Shown here one piece after another: positions 1-8,437 of a stretch of DNA of 12,531 bases; position 1 is the first letter of the stretch, and each line of letters begins with the position of its first letter. Origin of the DNA: DATFGK01 sp046712825 (GTDB lineage: Bacteria > Actinomycetota > AC-67); NCBI GenBank assembly GCA_046712825.1, contig JBKKCR010000024.1, forward strand, positions 1 to 12,531, read 5' to 3'. The position numbers were made by a program, and so were the translations under genes. The notes under the pieces were generated by a model. It had not been told where the DNA came from, made no database searches, and worked only from the letters and a program-made list of their open reading frames with translations.

Positions 1-284
1 GTGAGGGGCTGGCGGTGGCCGGTGTGCCTGCGGTAGTTGGTCTTCTGCCGGTACTGGAAGATGTCGATCTTGTCCCCCTTGAAGTGCTGGAGGACACGCC
101 CCTTGACGCCCGCCTTGTCCGTGAGCTGCTGGTGGTCGGTGACGATCGTCCCGTCGTCCAATCCCATCATCAGCGGGACGAAGTCGATCGGCTCGCCCGG
201 CTCCTGCTTCAGCCGGTCGACCGTGATCTGCTCTCCGACGGACACCTTCTCCTGGTGACCGCCCGTGCGGATGATCGCGTACAT
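1..284 (-). CDS. rplU: 50S ribosomal protein L21 (3' end outside window)
   Basis: This gene encodes ribosomal protein L21, which binds 23S rRNA in the large subunit. The visible 94 complete residues begin MYAIIRTGGHQEKVSVGEQI and include the family signatures GDKIDIFQYRQKTNYRR and TGHRQPLT near the C-terminus. L21 is usually a little over 100 residues, so only about the last ten are cut off by the window edge. The ATG at 284 is supported by a GGGAGGG ribosome-binding site six bases upstream (291-297). It follows rne by only 17 bases on the same strand, so it is probably read through from rne. rpmA (L27) and obgE would be expected next, but lie outside the window. Identification is secure. Confidence 0.96.
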   Translation of the reverse strand, partial: MYAIIRTGGHQEKVSVGEQITVDRLKQEPGEPIDFVPLMMGLDDGTIVTDHQQLTDKAGVKGRVLQHFKGDKIDIFQYRQKTNYRRHTGHRQPL

Positions 285-301
285 CTCGGACCCTCCCGGT
301 G

Positions 302-2626
302 TTAGTCGATCTCGTGGGTGATGACGATACCCCGGCCCTCACAGTTTGGGCACGGTTCGCTGAACGCCTCGAGGAGGCCCTCGGACACCTTCTTGCGCGT
401 CATCTCGACCAGGCCCAGGGACGAGACCTCGAAGACCTGGCTCCGGGTCTTGTCCCTGGACAGCGCGCGCTTCAAGGTCCGAAGCACTTGCTCGCGGTTG
501 GAAGGCAGGATCATGTCGATGAAGTCGATGACGATGATCCCGCCGATATCGCGGAGGCGAAGCTGTCGCGCGACCTCCTCCGCGGCTTCGAGGTTGTTCT
601 TGAACACGGTCTCCTCGAGCGAGCCACCCTTGCCGACGAACTTGGCCGTGTTCACGTCGATCACAGTCATGGCTTCGGTGCGGTCGATCACGATCGAGCC
701 GCCGGACGGCAGCCACACCTTCCGCTCGAGCGCCTTCTGGATCTGCTCGACGACGTGGTGCTGCTCGAGGATCGAGAGCGGACCTTCGTGGAGCTCGAGC
801 CGCTCCATCAGATCCGGCCCGCTGTCCTCGAGGTACTCCACGAGCTTCGCGTGGATCGCCTTCGAGTCGACGACCACCTTCGCGAAATCGCCGGAGAAGA
901 TGTCGCGCACGACGCGCGTCACGAGCTCGGGCTCCGCGTAGAGGAGGGCCGGCGCCTTCTCTTTCTTCTGCTTGGTCTTGATCTCGTCCCAGATCTTCAG
1001 CAGGCCGTCGAGGTCGCGCTTCAGTGCCTCGGCGCTCGCTCCCTCGGCGGCGGTTCGAACGATCACACCGTGACCGTTGGGCCGCATCCCACGCACGATC
1101 TGCCGGAGCCGGGCGCGTTCCTCCTCGGCGAGACGCCGGGAGATGCCCGACAGCTGCTGCTCGGGTGCGAGGACCATGTAACGCCCGGCGAGCGAGATCT
1201 GCGCCGTGAGCCGCGCGCCCTTCGTGCCGAGCGGGTCCTTGGTCACCTGCACGAGGACCGGCTGACCCGGTTTTAAGATTTTCTCGATGCGAGGTTGCGT
1301 CTCGCCTTCCAGATCCTCGGCCGAATAGTTAACCTCGCCCGCGTACAGCACCGCATTCCGCCCTTTGCCGATGTCGACGAACGCCGCCTCCATGCCGGCG
1401 AGCACGTTCTGCACGCGGCCGAGGTAGACGTTGCCGGCGATCGAGCGGCCGCCGCCATGCGCGACGTAATGCTCGATCAGCGTCCGGCCTTCGAGCACCG
1501 CGATCTGGATGCGGTCGCCGTGCTCGTGGATGACCATGACCTTGTCGGAGCCGCGGAGCTGCTTGGCTTCCTCGCCCGTGAGACGGCGTGGAGGCCGTCG
1601 CGGCCGCTGACGGGAACGTTGCGCGCGAGCATCGAGGCGAGTTGAACCGCCCTTCGAGGCGTCGGCCTTGGGCGCGCCGGTCCTGGTGCGGCCCCCTGCC
1701 TTCGCGGGAGCAGGCGTCGCCGGCTCGCCGTCTGCCGCCTCGTCGCCGTCTGCCGCGGGCGCCGCCGCCGCCGGACGCCGTTGCCGCGGTGCTCTCGCCG
1801 GCTTGGGCTGTGGCTGTGGCCGAGGCTCGGACGCGCTTTCCTCGTCATCGCCTTCGGCGGATTCTCCGTCGGCGACCTGCTCAGACCCTGCGGGACGCGC
1901 GCCGCCACGTCCTCCACGCCCACGTCCACCTCGCCGGCGGCGACGCTTGGGGGCGGCCGGCGTGGTGCCGTCGCCGGCCGAGGTGGTGCTCTCGTCGGCA
2001 GTGGTGCCTTCGCCGGCCGCGGCAGCCGGGCCGTTCGCCGGTTCACCAGTAGAGGCGCCCGGCGTATTTACGGCTGCGGTCGCCGCGCCGTCGCCCTCAG
2101 GCACGTTTGCTTCCGCGCTCGCCGGCGCAGCGTTGTCGTCGGCCGCTTCCGCGCCGGCCGCAGGAGGCCTCGCGCGCGACGTCGAAGGCCTGCGAACCCC
2201 CGATGGAGTACTGCGCGGCCGAGCCGGCTGGGTTCGCCGCGGGCGCGGCGGTGACGACCTCGAGCCGTCCGGCTTCGCAGCGGGCGCCGTATCGCCGCCC
2301 CCGGCTGCATCCGACGCGTTGTCGCCTTCCTTGGAAGCTCCGCCCGCCGTCGCGGGCTTCTTCTTGTGCCGCCTCCCTCCACGGCGGCCGCGCCGCCGCT
2401 TCGGACGAGGTGGCCCGCCCTCGGTTGTAGCGGTTGGGCCGCCTGAGCTGCCCTCGCCGCTCGCCCCCGCGTTCGTTGCGCCGGCCGGGGACCGCTCCCC
2501 TGGTTCGGCCGAACCGCCGGACGCTCCTGCAGCATTCGCTCCCGCCGCGTCCGCGCCGCTCCGTTTCGGAGGGGTCGCGTCGCCGGCCGGGGCTTCGCCG
2601 CCGGTCGTCTCGCTTTCGTCGTTCAC
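302..2626 (-). CDS. rne: Ribonuclease E/G with long disordered N-terminal extension
   Basis: This is the single-strand-specific endoribonuclease RNase E/G, central to mRNA turnover and rRNA processing. The 774 residues split into two parts. Residues 1 to about 350 are low-complexity Ala/Pro/Gly/Glu sequence with arginine-lysine clusters near 74-90, 227-243 and 335-348. The catalytic core follows, with an S1-type RNA-binding region around 398-475 (IAGNVYLGRVQNVLAGMEAA) and the DNase I-like site with metal-binding aspartates D657 (VIDVNT) and D701 (VIDFIDM). The zinc-link CPNC (C759, C762) lies only 12 residues from the end, so there is no C-terminal scaffold arm. An N-terminal disordered arm is usual in actinobacteria; the near-absent C-terminal tail is less so. 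The start is a GTG with AGGAG at 2634-2638, 22 bases after rodA, so it is probably co-transcribed with the cell-shape genes. Confidence 0.95.
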   Translation of the reverse strand: MNDESETTGGEAPAGDATPPKRSGADAAGANAAGASGGSAEPGERSPAGATNAGASGEGSSGGPTATTEGGPPRPKRRRGRRGGRRHKKKPATAGGASKEGDNASDAAGGGDTAPAAKPDGSRSSPPRPRRTQPARPRSTPSGVRRPSTSRARPPAAGAEAADDNAAPASAEANVPEGDGAATAAVNTPGASTGEPANGPAAAAGEGTTADESTTSAGDGTTPAAPKRRRRRGGRGRGGRGGARPAGSEQVADGESAEGDDEESASEPRPQPQPKPARAPRQRRPAAAAPAADGDEAADGEPATPAPAKAGGRTRTGAPKADASKGGSTRLDARAQRSRQRPRRPPRRLTGEEAKQLRGSDKVMVIHEHGDRIQIAVLEGRTLIEHYVAHGGGRSIAGNVYLGRVQNVLAGMEAAFVDIGKGRNAVLYAGEVNYSAEDLEGETQPRIEKILKPGQPVLVQVTKDPLGTKGARLTAQISLAGRYMVLAPEQQLSGISRRLAEEERARLRQIVRGMRPNGHGVIVRTAAEGASAEALKRDLDGLLKIWDEIKTKQKKEKAPALLYAEPELVTRVVRDIFSGDFAKVVVDSKAIHAKLVEYLEDSGPDLMERLELHEGPLSILEQHHVVEQIQKALERKVWLPSGGSIVIDRTEAMTVIDVNTAKFVGKGGSLEETVFKNNLEAAEEVARQLRLRDIGGIIVIDFIDMILPSNREQVLRTLKRALSRDKTRSQVFEVSSLGLVEMTRKKVSEGLLEAFSEPCPNCEGRGIVITHEID

Positions 2627-2633
2627 TGTCGTG

Positions 2634-2638
2634 CTCCT
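2634..2638 (-). promoter_or_regulatory. Ribosome-binding site of rne
   Basis: AGGAG lies seven bases before the GTG at 2626. It fixes the start of the low-complexity N-terminal arm, which conservation alone could not do. It falls inside the 22-base rodA-rne gap, where I see no promoter. Confidence 0.7.
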
Positions 2639-2642
2639 CTCT

Positions 2643-2660
2643 CGCCGCTCAAAGGCGGCG
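2643..2660. other. Short inverted repeat over the rodA stop codon
   Basis: The perfect six-base repeat CGCCGC/GCGGCG encloses a six-base loop that contains the rodA stop codon. No T-run follows it, so it does not look like an intrinsic terminator. In this GC-rich context it may be chance, or a weak stem between the rodA and rne coding regions. Confidence 0.25.
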
Positions 2661-3821
2661 CATGTGGATGTTGAGCAGGATCCCGGTCGCCAAGAACGAT
2701 GCGATCAGCGACGAGCCGCCGTACGAAACGAATGGCAACGGGATCCCGGTGATGGGCGAGATGCCCATCGTCATTCCCATGTTCACGAATCCTTGGAAGG
2801 CGAACATCGACACGATGCCGGCCGCCAATAAGGATCCGAATGAGTCCTTCGCCATCATCGAGATGCGCACTCCTCGCCAGAGGAACATCGCGAACAGGAG
2901 CAAGAACGCCCCCGTACCGGCGAAGCCGAATTCCTCGCCGATGACGGTGAAGATGAAGTCCGTGTGCTGCTCGGGTACGAACTTAAGATTGGTTTGGGTT
3001 CCGCTGAAGAGTCCTTTGCCGGTGAATTCTCCGGACCCGATAGCGATCTTCGCTTGCGCCAGGTTGTACCCGGTGCGATCGGGATCGCTGGTTGGATCGA
3101 GGAACGCCGTGAGGCGCGCGACCTGGTAGTCCTTCAGCAGGCCTGTGGAAAGGATACCCCAGAACGCGACGGTAGCGAGAAGAACCATGATGACCAGCAG
3201 TCGCATCCTCGTCCCGGCGACCAGCAGCATCCCGCCGAGGATCGCTAGGAGGACGAGCAGGGTCCCGAGGTCGGGCTGCAGGTAGATGAAGATCGCCGGA
3301 ACGGCCACAAGGATGATGCACTTCAGGACGTCGGGCAGTAACGGGGAGCCTTTGCGCTCGGCGAGGACCGCGGCGATGGCGATGATCAGCGCGAGCTTCG
3401 CCAGCTCCGACGGCTGGATCTGGAAGACTCCGATCGCGATCCACCGCTGCGCGCCGGCAACGGTCGTTCCGAGAGGACTCAGGACGACCGCGAGCAGGAT
3501 CACTGGAACGCTCCACGCCAACCACGCCCAGGCCTTCAGCTTCCGGTAGCCGAACAGCGCCAGCACCGTCATGCCGATGACGCCGACGGCGCCGAACAGT
3601 AGCTGGCGATCCAAGTAGTAGCGCGTGGGAAGGTCTTCGGCGTCGAGCCGCGCGAACGTGGCGGAGTACACCATGAGCGCCCCGAAGCCGGAGAGCAGAA
3701 GCGCGAACACGATCAGCGTCGGATCGAGATGACGGAACGGCGCTCGCTCCGACAAGCGCGCGGGGATGAGTCGCTCGCGTCCGATGCGCTCGACGCGGCC
3801 GGCCGTTCCCTCGAACGCCAT
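2649..3821 (-). CDS. rodA: RodA, SEDS-family peptidoglycan glycosyltransferase
   Basis: RodA polymerises lipid II into glycan strands during lateral wall growth, as partner of PBP2 in the cytoplasmic membrane. With the start chosen here it has 390 residues: a charged cytoplasmic N-terminus of about 32 residues and roughly ten hydrophobic segments. SEDS motifs include GAQRWIAIGVFQIQPSELAK (123-142), QPDLGT (182-187), PEQHTDF with the likely catalytic D288, and GIPLPFVSYGGSS near the C-terminus. The same frame stays open to 3989, inside the PBP2 gene, but ATG 3821 has GAGGAG six bases upstream and shares one base with the PBP2 stop (TGATG). FtsW is the alternative family member; adjacency to mreBCD and PBP2 argues for RodA. 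Confidence 0.94.
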   Translation of the reverse strand: MAFEGTAGRVERIGRERLIPARLSERAPFRHLDPTLIVFALLLSGFGALMVYSATFARLDAEDLPTRYYLDRQLLFGAVGVIGMTVLALFGYRKLKAWAWLAWSVPVILLAVVLSPLGTTVAGAQRWIAIGVFQIQPSELAKLALIIAIAAVLAERKGSPLLPDVLKCIILVAVPAIFIYLQPDLGTLLVLLAILGGMLLVAGTRMRLLVIMVLLATVAFWGILSTGLLKDYQVARLTAFLDPTSDPDRTGYNLAQAKIAIGSGEFTGKGLFSGTQTNLKFVPEQHTDFIFTVIGEEFGFAGTGAFLLLFAMFLWRGVRISMMAKDSFGSLLAAGIVSMFAFQGFVNMGMTMGISPITGIPLPFVSYGGSSLIASFLATGILLNIHMRRL

Positions 3822-5797
3822 CAGTCGCTCCTCGTCCCGAACACGACGGGTGTGAGCGGCAGATCGAAGAGCTTGTCCATGATCCGGCGCACGACCGGCC
3901 CGGACACCTGGCTCCCGAATCCCGCTTGCTCGACGACCGAGACCACGACGTAGCGGGGCTTGTTCGCCGGCGCGTACGCCGCGAACCACGAGAACGGCTG
4001 CTTGCCGGCGATCTCGGCGGATCCCGTTTTCGCCGCGACCGATATCTCGTCGAGCGGCCAGCCGCGGAACGGGAACACCGCGGTCCCGCGCAACGTGACC
4101 TGTTCCAGAGCCCGTTGGATGTAGTTCATGTTGTCCGCGTCGATCTTCACGCGCGAAAGCACCTGCGGCTTGATCTCTTGTTCCACGGTGCCGTCGGCTC
4201 CCTTAACGGTTAAGCCGACGTGGGGACGCAGCACCTTGCCGCCGTTGGCGATCGCGGCGTAGCCAACAGCCATCTGGAGCGGCGTAGCGATGACATCGCC
4301 CTGTCCGATCGACATGTTGACGGCGTCGCCGCCTCGCCACAGGTACCCGCGCTCGCATAGGTCCTCGTCCACGACGTCCTTGGTCCTATTGAAGCGATCG
4401 CACCACCGCACCTTGTTGAGGTCATAGATCTGCCGGCGGTAGTCGCGGTCGGGAACGCGACCGTCCTCCTCGTTCGGGAGGTCGATCTTGGTCACCGCGC
4501 CGAGCCCGAAGCGGCGCGTCCAATCCTGCATGACCTCGTAGACCTTCTTGCCGGCGAGCTCGTTCGCGCGTTCCTTTCCCCACCAGTTGGCGGCGAGCCG
4601 ATAGAAGACGGTGTCACAGGACACGACCAGAGCCTGGGCGAGCGAGATGTTCCCGCTCCCGCCGGTCCAGTTGTTGAACACTCGGTTGCCGAACTCGAAT
4701 GACGAGGTGCACGGCAACGTCGAGCTCGGCGACATGGCCCCCGACTCGAGGGCCGCAGCCGCCATGAACGGCTTGAACGTCGACCCCGGCGGATACGCGG
4801 ACTGCATCGTCCGGTTGAGCAGCGGGAAACTGTTCTTCGGATCGTTCAGGGCGGCGAAGTAGTCGGACGAGACGCCCCCTACGAACCGGCGAGGATCGAA
4901 CGTCGGGTAGCTGGCCATCGCGACGACCTCACCCGTCTGCGCGTCGAGTACCACGACCCCGCCGGCCGGTGCCAAGAAGCGATCACCGGTCTCGTGGAAG
5001 GTCTGGCCACGGGCGCGTTGGATCCCGAGATAGAGCGCCTCCTCGGCGACCTTTTGGACCTCGGCGTCCAGGGACAGCATCACGTCGTGTCCGGGCTCCG
5101 CCTCTTGAGCGCCGAGCGATCGCAACACGATCCCGCTCGAATTCACCTCGAGCTTGTCGATGCCGGGTTTGCCGCGGAGCCAATCCTCGTAGGTCCGCTC
5201 GACGCCGGTGCGCCCGATCGAGTCGCCGAGCCGGTACTCCTTGTCGCGCAGGCGATCCAGCTCCGACTCGGACGTCTCGCCGACGTACCCGAGGACATGC
5301 GCGGCGAGGTTGCCCTTTGGGTAGGCCCGGACCGGCAGGACGAGCGTCTCGGCGCCCGGGTAACGCTCGGCGTGCTCCCGGATCTCGAAGATCACCGGCT
5401 CGGCTACGTCGGTGGCGATGATCGCCGGGCGATAGGGAGAGACGCGCTTGTCGTCCAAGCGTGCGTTGATGTCCTTCGCCTTGATCTTCAGAAGCTTCGC
5501 CAGCCGGCCGACGACCAAGCCGCGCAACTTCGGGTCGCGAAGGTCGTCGCGCCGCAACCCCACGGCAAGCGAGGGGCGGTCCTTCACCAACTCGACGCCG
5601 TTGCGATCGAGGATCCGGCCGCGCGGCGCCTCGAGCCACACAAGACGAACGGAGTTGTTGACCGCCGCCTCCGCGTACTGCTCGCCGGTCAATACTTGCA
5701 AGAACCACAACCGCGATACCAGCACGCTCATCATCGCGAGCACGACGATGCCGAGGATCGCCGCGCGGAACCGAACGCGTTCGTCGCCGGAGATCAT
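3821..5797 (-). CDS. mrdA: Penicillin-binding protein 2, elongation transpeptidase
   Basis: This class B penicillin-binding protein cross-links peptidoglycan during cell elongation, paired with RodA. The 658 residues contain one N-terminal membrane anchor (about 10-33), a pedestal/dimerisation region beginning EAPRGRILDRNG (56-67), and a transpeptidase domain from about 275. The active-site motifs are all present: SxxK as S339-T-F-K342, the SxN-type motif as S393-C-D395, and KTG at 590-592. The SCD form is typical of the PBP2 branch rather than the PBP3/FtsI branch. Residues about 446-490, between PNEEDGRVPD and AVNMSIGQGD, look longer than in E. coli PBP2 and carry two cysteines (C466, C481). 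The ATG overlaps the mreD stop by four bases (ATGA), with GAGGG seven bases upstream. Length and motifs suggest a functional enzyme. Confidence 0.95.
   Translation of the reverse strand: MISGDERVRFRAAILGIVVLAMMSVLVSRLWFLQVLTGEQYAEAAVNNSVRLVWLEAPRGRILDRNGVELVKDRPSLAVGLRRDDLRDPKLRGLVVGRLAKLLKIKAKDINARLDDKRVSPYRPAIIATDVAEPVIFEIREHAERYPGAETLVLPVRAYPKGNLAAHVLGYVGETSESELDRLRDKEYRLGDSIGRTGVERTYEDWLRGKPGIDKLEVNSSGIVLRSLGAQEAEPGHDVMLSLDAEVQKVAEEALYLGIQRARGQTFHETGDRFLAPAGGVVVLDAQTGEVVAMASYPTFDPRRFVGGVSSDYFAALNDPKNSFPLLNRTMQSAYPPGSTFKPFMAAAALESGAMSPSSTLPCTSSFEFGNRVFNNWTGGSGNISLAQALVVSCDTVFYRLAANWWGKERANELAGKKVYEVMQDWTRRFGLGAVTKIDLPNEEDGRVPDRDYRRQIYDLNKVRWCDRFNRTKDVVDEDLCERGYLWRGGDAVNMSIGQGDVIATPLQMAVGYAAIANGGKVLRPHVGLTVKGADGTVEQEIKPQVLSRVKIDADNMNYIQRALEQVTLRGTAVFPFRGWPLDEISVAAKTGSAEIAGKQPFSWFAAYAPANKPRYVVVSVVEQAGFGSQVSGPVVRRIMDKLFDLPLTPVVFGTRSD
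3828..3833 (-). promoter_or_regulatory. Ribosome-binding site that fixes the rodA start
   Basis: GAGGAG lies six bases before ATG 3821, within the last codons of the PBP2 gene. It decides against the 56-residue longer reading that begins at 3989. The TGATG stop/start junction implies translational coupling of PBP2 and RodA. Confidence 0.75.
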
Positions 5798-6303
5798 CGG
5801 AGTACCCTCGCCGGCCGGAGCCGCGCGGCGAGCGCACGGACGAGCGGATACAGGAAGGGGGTCAACAACGCGTTGTAGCAGGCGCCGAAGACCGCGGTGA
5901 CCAGGAGCGTACGGCCGCCGACGGCCTCCTGGCCGAGCAGGAGCGCGACGGCACCGTAGAGCATCAGCCCGCCGAGCGTCGCCGCGAACTCCATCGTCAC
6001 CGGCAGCCAGGTGGAAGGCGCCTGCAGCTGCGCTCGGATCGCTCCGACGGCGTACCCGACGACCGTGTAGGCGAGCGCGGTAAGCCCGGCCGGCAAGCCC
6101 GTCATCAGATCGGTCAGCAGCCCTCCGGCGAACCCGAACCCGGCGGCGAGCGCCGGGCCTTCGCCGAGGGCGAGGGCGACGGTGAACAGAAGCAGCAGCG
6201 GTGGCTTGGCTCCGAGGAGCGTGGCCTCGCCGAGCACAGACGTCTCGAGCAGCAGCCCGGTGAGGAGCAACACCGAAAGGAGCAGCGTCCGCTTCCAGAT
6301 CAC
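5794..6303 (-). CDS. mreD: Rod shape-determining membrane protein MreD
   Basis: MreD is a small integral membrane protein of the elongation complex that bridges MreC/MreB with RodA and PBP2. The 169 residues are almost wholly hydrophobic, with about five membrane segments and an arginine-rich C-terminal tail (RALAARLRPARVLR). The pattern FGFAGGLLTDLMTGLPAGLT (56-75) resembles the conserved MreD core. Sequence conservation in this family is low, so the call rests on size, topology and its place between mreC and the PBP2 gene. The start is GTG, overlapping the mreC stop by four bases (GTGA), with a strong AGGAGG seven bases upstream (6311-6316). Confidence 0.9.
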   Translation of the reverse strand: MIWKRTLLLSVLLLTGLLLETSVLGEATLLGAKPPLLLLFTVALALGEGPALAAGFGFAGGLLTDLMTGLPAGLTALAYTVVGYAVGAIRAQLQAPSTWLPVTMEFAATLGGLMLYGAVALLLGQEAVGGRTLLVTAVFGACYNALLTPFLYPLVRALAARLRPARVLR

Positions 6304-7139
6304 TTGGCGGCCTCCTGCCCGACGACGATCAACAGGAAGTCCAGGCTCGAGAAGTCGACGAACGTCGTGACGAAGGCGCGACGGGCGAGCGCGTTCCCCT
6401 TTTCTTGGATGCGCGCGACGGTGCCGATCGGGATCCCCGGCGGGTAGACGCCGCCTTCGTAGCCGCTCGTGACGACCTCGTCGCCGACCGTCACGGCGGC
6501 CTCAGCGTCGAACAGATCGAACCGCAGCTCGTCCCCTCCGGTGCCCTCGGCTACACCGGTCTCGCCGTTCGATGCGAGTCGTGCCGCGACGGCGCTCGAT
6601 GGGTCGACGAGCAGCAACACGCGCGCGGTTCGCTGCGACACCTGCACGACGCGGCCCACGAGCCCGGCGCCGGCGACGACCGGCATGTCCTTACGGACGC
6701 CGTTGGCGGTGCCGCGATCGATGAAAACGGTGTGCTCGAAGTTGGACGGCCCGACGCCCGTGACGCGTGCGGTCAACGTCTTCAGATTCAGCCGGTCGGA
6801 CAGACCGAGGAGCTTGCGCAACTCCTCGTTCTCGCGGGCGATGTCGGTGACCGTACGCTCCCGCTGGAGGAGTTGGGCGTTCTGCTCCTGAAGCAGGCGG
6901 ATCTGCTCCTTCAGGGTGCCGACCTGGGTGAAGCCCGAGAAGAAGTCGCCGATCGGGCGCACTACCCGGGACAGGCCGTCCTGGAGAGGCCCGACGACCG
7001 TCATGATCCCCCGGCCGACCGCGTCGAGCGGTCCGTCGCCTTTGGACCGGAAATCGATCGTGACCAGCACCAATGCGGCCGTCAAGAGCAGCACGACGAG
7101 CAGCCGCGCTCGGCGGGTGCGGTCGAAGATCCTCATCAT
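6300..7139 (-). CDS. mreC: Rod shape-determining protein MreC
   Basis: MreC is a membrane-anchored periplasm-side scaffold that links MreB to PBP2 and RodA. The 279 residues show one N-terminal membrane segment (about 11-28), a coiled-coil stretch (about 75-112, including LKEQIRLLQEQNAQLLQRER), and the paired beta domains that follow. Family patterns include FIDRGTANGVRKDMPVVA (139-156), GLVGRVVQVS, and a C-terminal VDFSSLDFLLIVV. Two consecutive ATGs open the frame (7139 and 7136). I chose the first, though no good ribosome-binding site precedes either: a five-base-pair hairpin directly abuts the start and GGGGGA lies about 15 bases away. The gene follows mreB after 123 bases and overlaps mreD by four. 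Confidence 0.93.
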   Translation of the reverse strand: MMRIFDRTRRARLLVVLLLTAALVLVTIDFRSKGDGPLDAVGRGIMTVVGPLQDGLSRVVRPIGDFFSGFTQVGTLKEQIRLLQEQNAQLLQRERTVTDIARENEELRKLLGLSDRLNLKTLTARVTGVGPSNFEHTVFIDRGTANGVRKDMPVVAGAGLVGRVVQVSQRTARVLLLVDPSSAVAARLASNGETGVAEGTGGDELRFDLFDAEAAVTVGDEVVTSGYEGGVYPPGIPIGTVARIQEKGNALARRAFVTTFVDFSSLDFLLIVVGQEAAK

Positions 7140-7262
7140 CGGCAGGGTGCCGCATCCCCCGAGCCGCGCGGCGCGCGAGCCCGGGTGGGGAACGGCGTCC
7201 CCGAAACCTCCTTCCCGCCGGTCAGCGCGGCCCGCGCACGACCGACGTCGCTACAACGTCTT
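7140..7262 (-). other. Structured mreB-mreC gap with an orphan Shine-Dalgarno
   Basis: This is the only sizeable gap inside the mre operon. Reading on the minus strand it holds, in order, AAGGAGGT (7213-7206), which is a near-perfect ribosome-binding site with no ATG, GTG or TTG at a suitable distance; an inverted repeat GGGGA/TCCCC around a six-base loop (7187-7202); a very GC-rich stretch containing CCGCGCGG; and the hairpin CGGCA-CCC-TGCCG (7140-7152) touching the mreC start. There is no T-tract, so no intrinsic terminator is supported, and I see no convincing promoter. Confidence 0.45.
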
Positions 7263-8297
<1,035 letters not shown>

Positions 8298-8356
8298 AGC
8301 GAGTCCGGTTGTCGACAGCGATTCGTTCGCGACCGACCCGGCGGCGGTCAGGCGCA

Positions 8357-8384
8357 ATCCTATCATCGGGTCCGAGGTGGACAA
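8357..8384 (-). promoter_or_regulatory. Candidate sigma-A-type promoter of mreB
   Basis: On the minus strand TTGTCC (8384-8379) and TAGGAT (8362-8357) are separated by 16 bases. This fits the actinobacterial housekeeping pattern TTGACA-16/18-TAnnnT. Transcription would begin near 8350, giving about 50 bases of leader to ATG 8297. On the opposite strand TATCAT (8361-8366) overlaps it and could serve as a -10 for the amidase gene, but no matching -35 is visible there. Confidence 0.4.
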
Positions 8385-8427
8385 AAAGCCTGCTCGTGGG
8401 GGAGACTGCCCCGTCTGATCCGCTGCT

Positions 8428-8431
8428 GAGG
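8428..8431 (+). promoter_or_regulatory. Ribosome-binding site of the amidase gene
   Basis: GAGG lies six bases before ATG 8438. It favours this start over the longer open frame from 8309, whose extra 43 residues are arginine-rich and would bury the signal peptide. Confidence 0.65.
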
Positions 8432-8437
8432 ACGTTG

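Larger units (their letters stand above)
8298..8437. promoter_or_regulatory. Divergent control region between mreB and the amidase gene
   Basis: These 140 bases separate two divergently transcribed wall-growth genes, so promoters for both are expected here. Only the mreB-direction elements are recognisable. The rest contains a GGGG/CCCC inverted repeat with a six-base loop (8399-8412) on the amidase side and nothing else that I can assign. Confidence 0.4.

Noticed and set aside
299..1276. Plus-strand open frame of 325 codons opposite the RNase E catalytic core
   Set aside because: It has an Arg/Asp/Leu-rich shadow composition and no recognisable domain, and it lies opposite a strongly conserved gene. 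It is a by-product of high GC content.
1668..2831. Plus-strand open frame of 387 codons opposite the RNase E N-terminal arm and the rodA end
   Set aside because: The low-complexity, GC-rich arm leaves few stop codons in any frame. The Ala/Pro/Ser-rich product mirrors that composition and shows no domain.
3822..3989. 56-residue N-terminal extension of RodA inside the PBP2 gene
   Set aside because: It overlaps conserved PBP2 coding sequence in another frame and is Arg/Gly-rich. ATG 3821 has a good ribosome-binding site.
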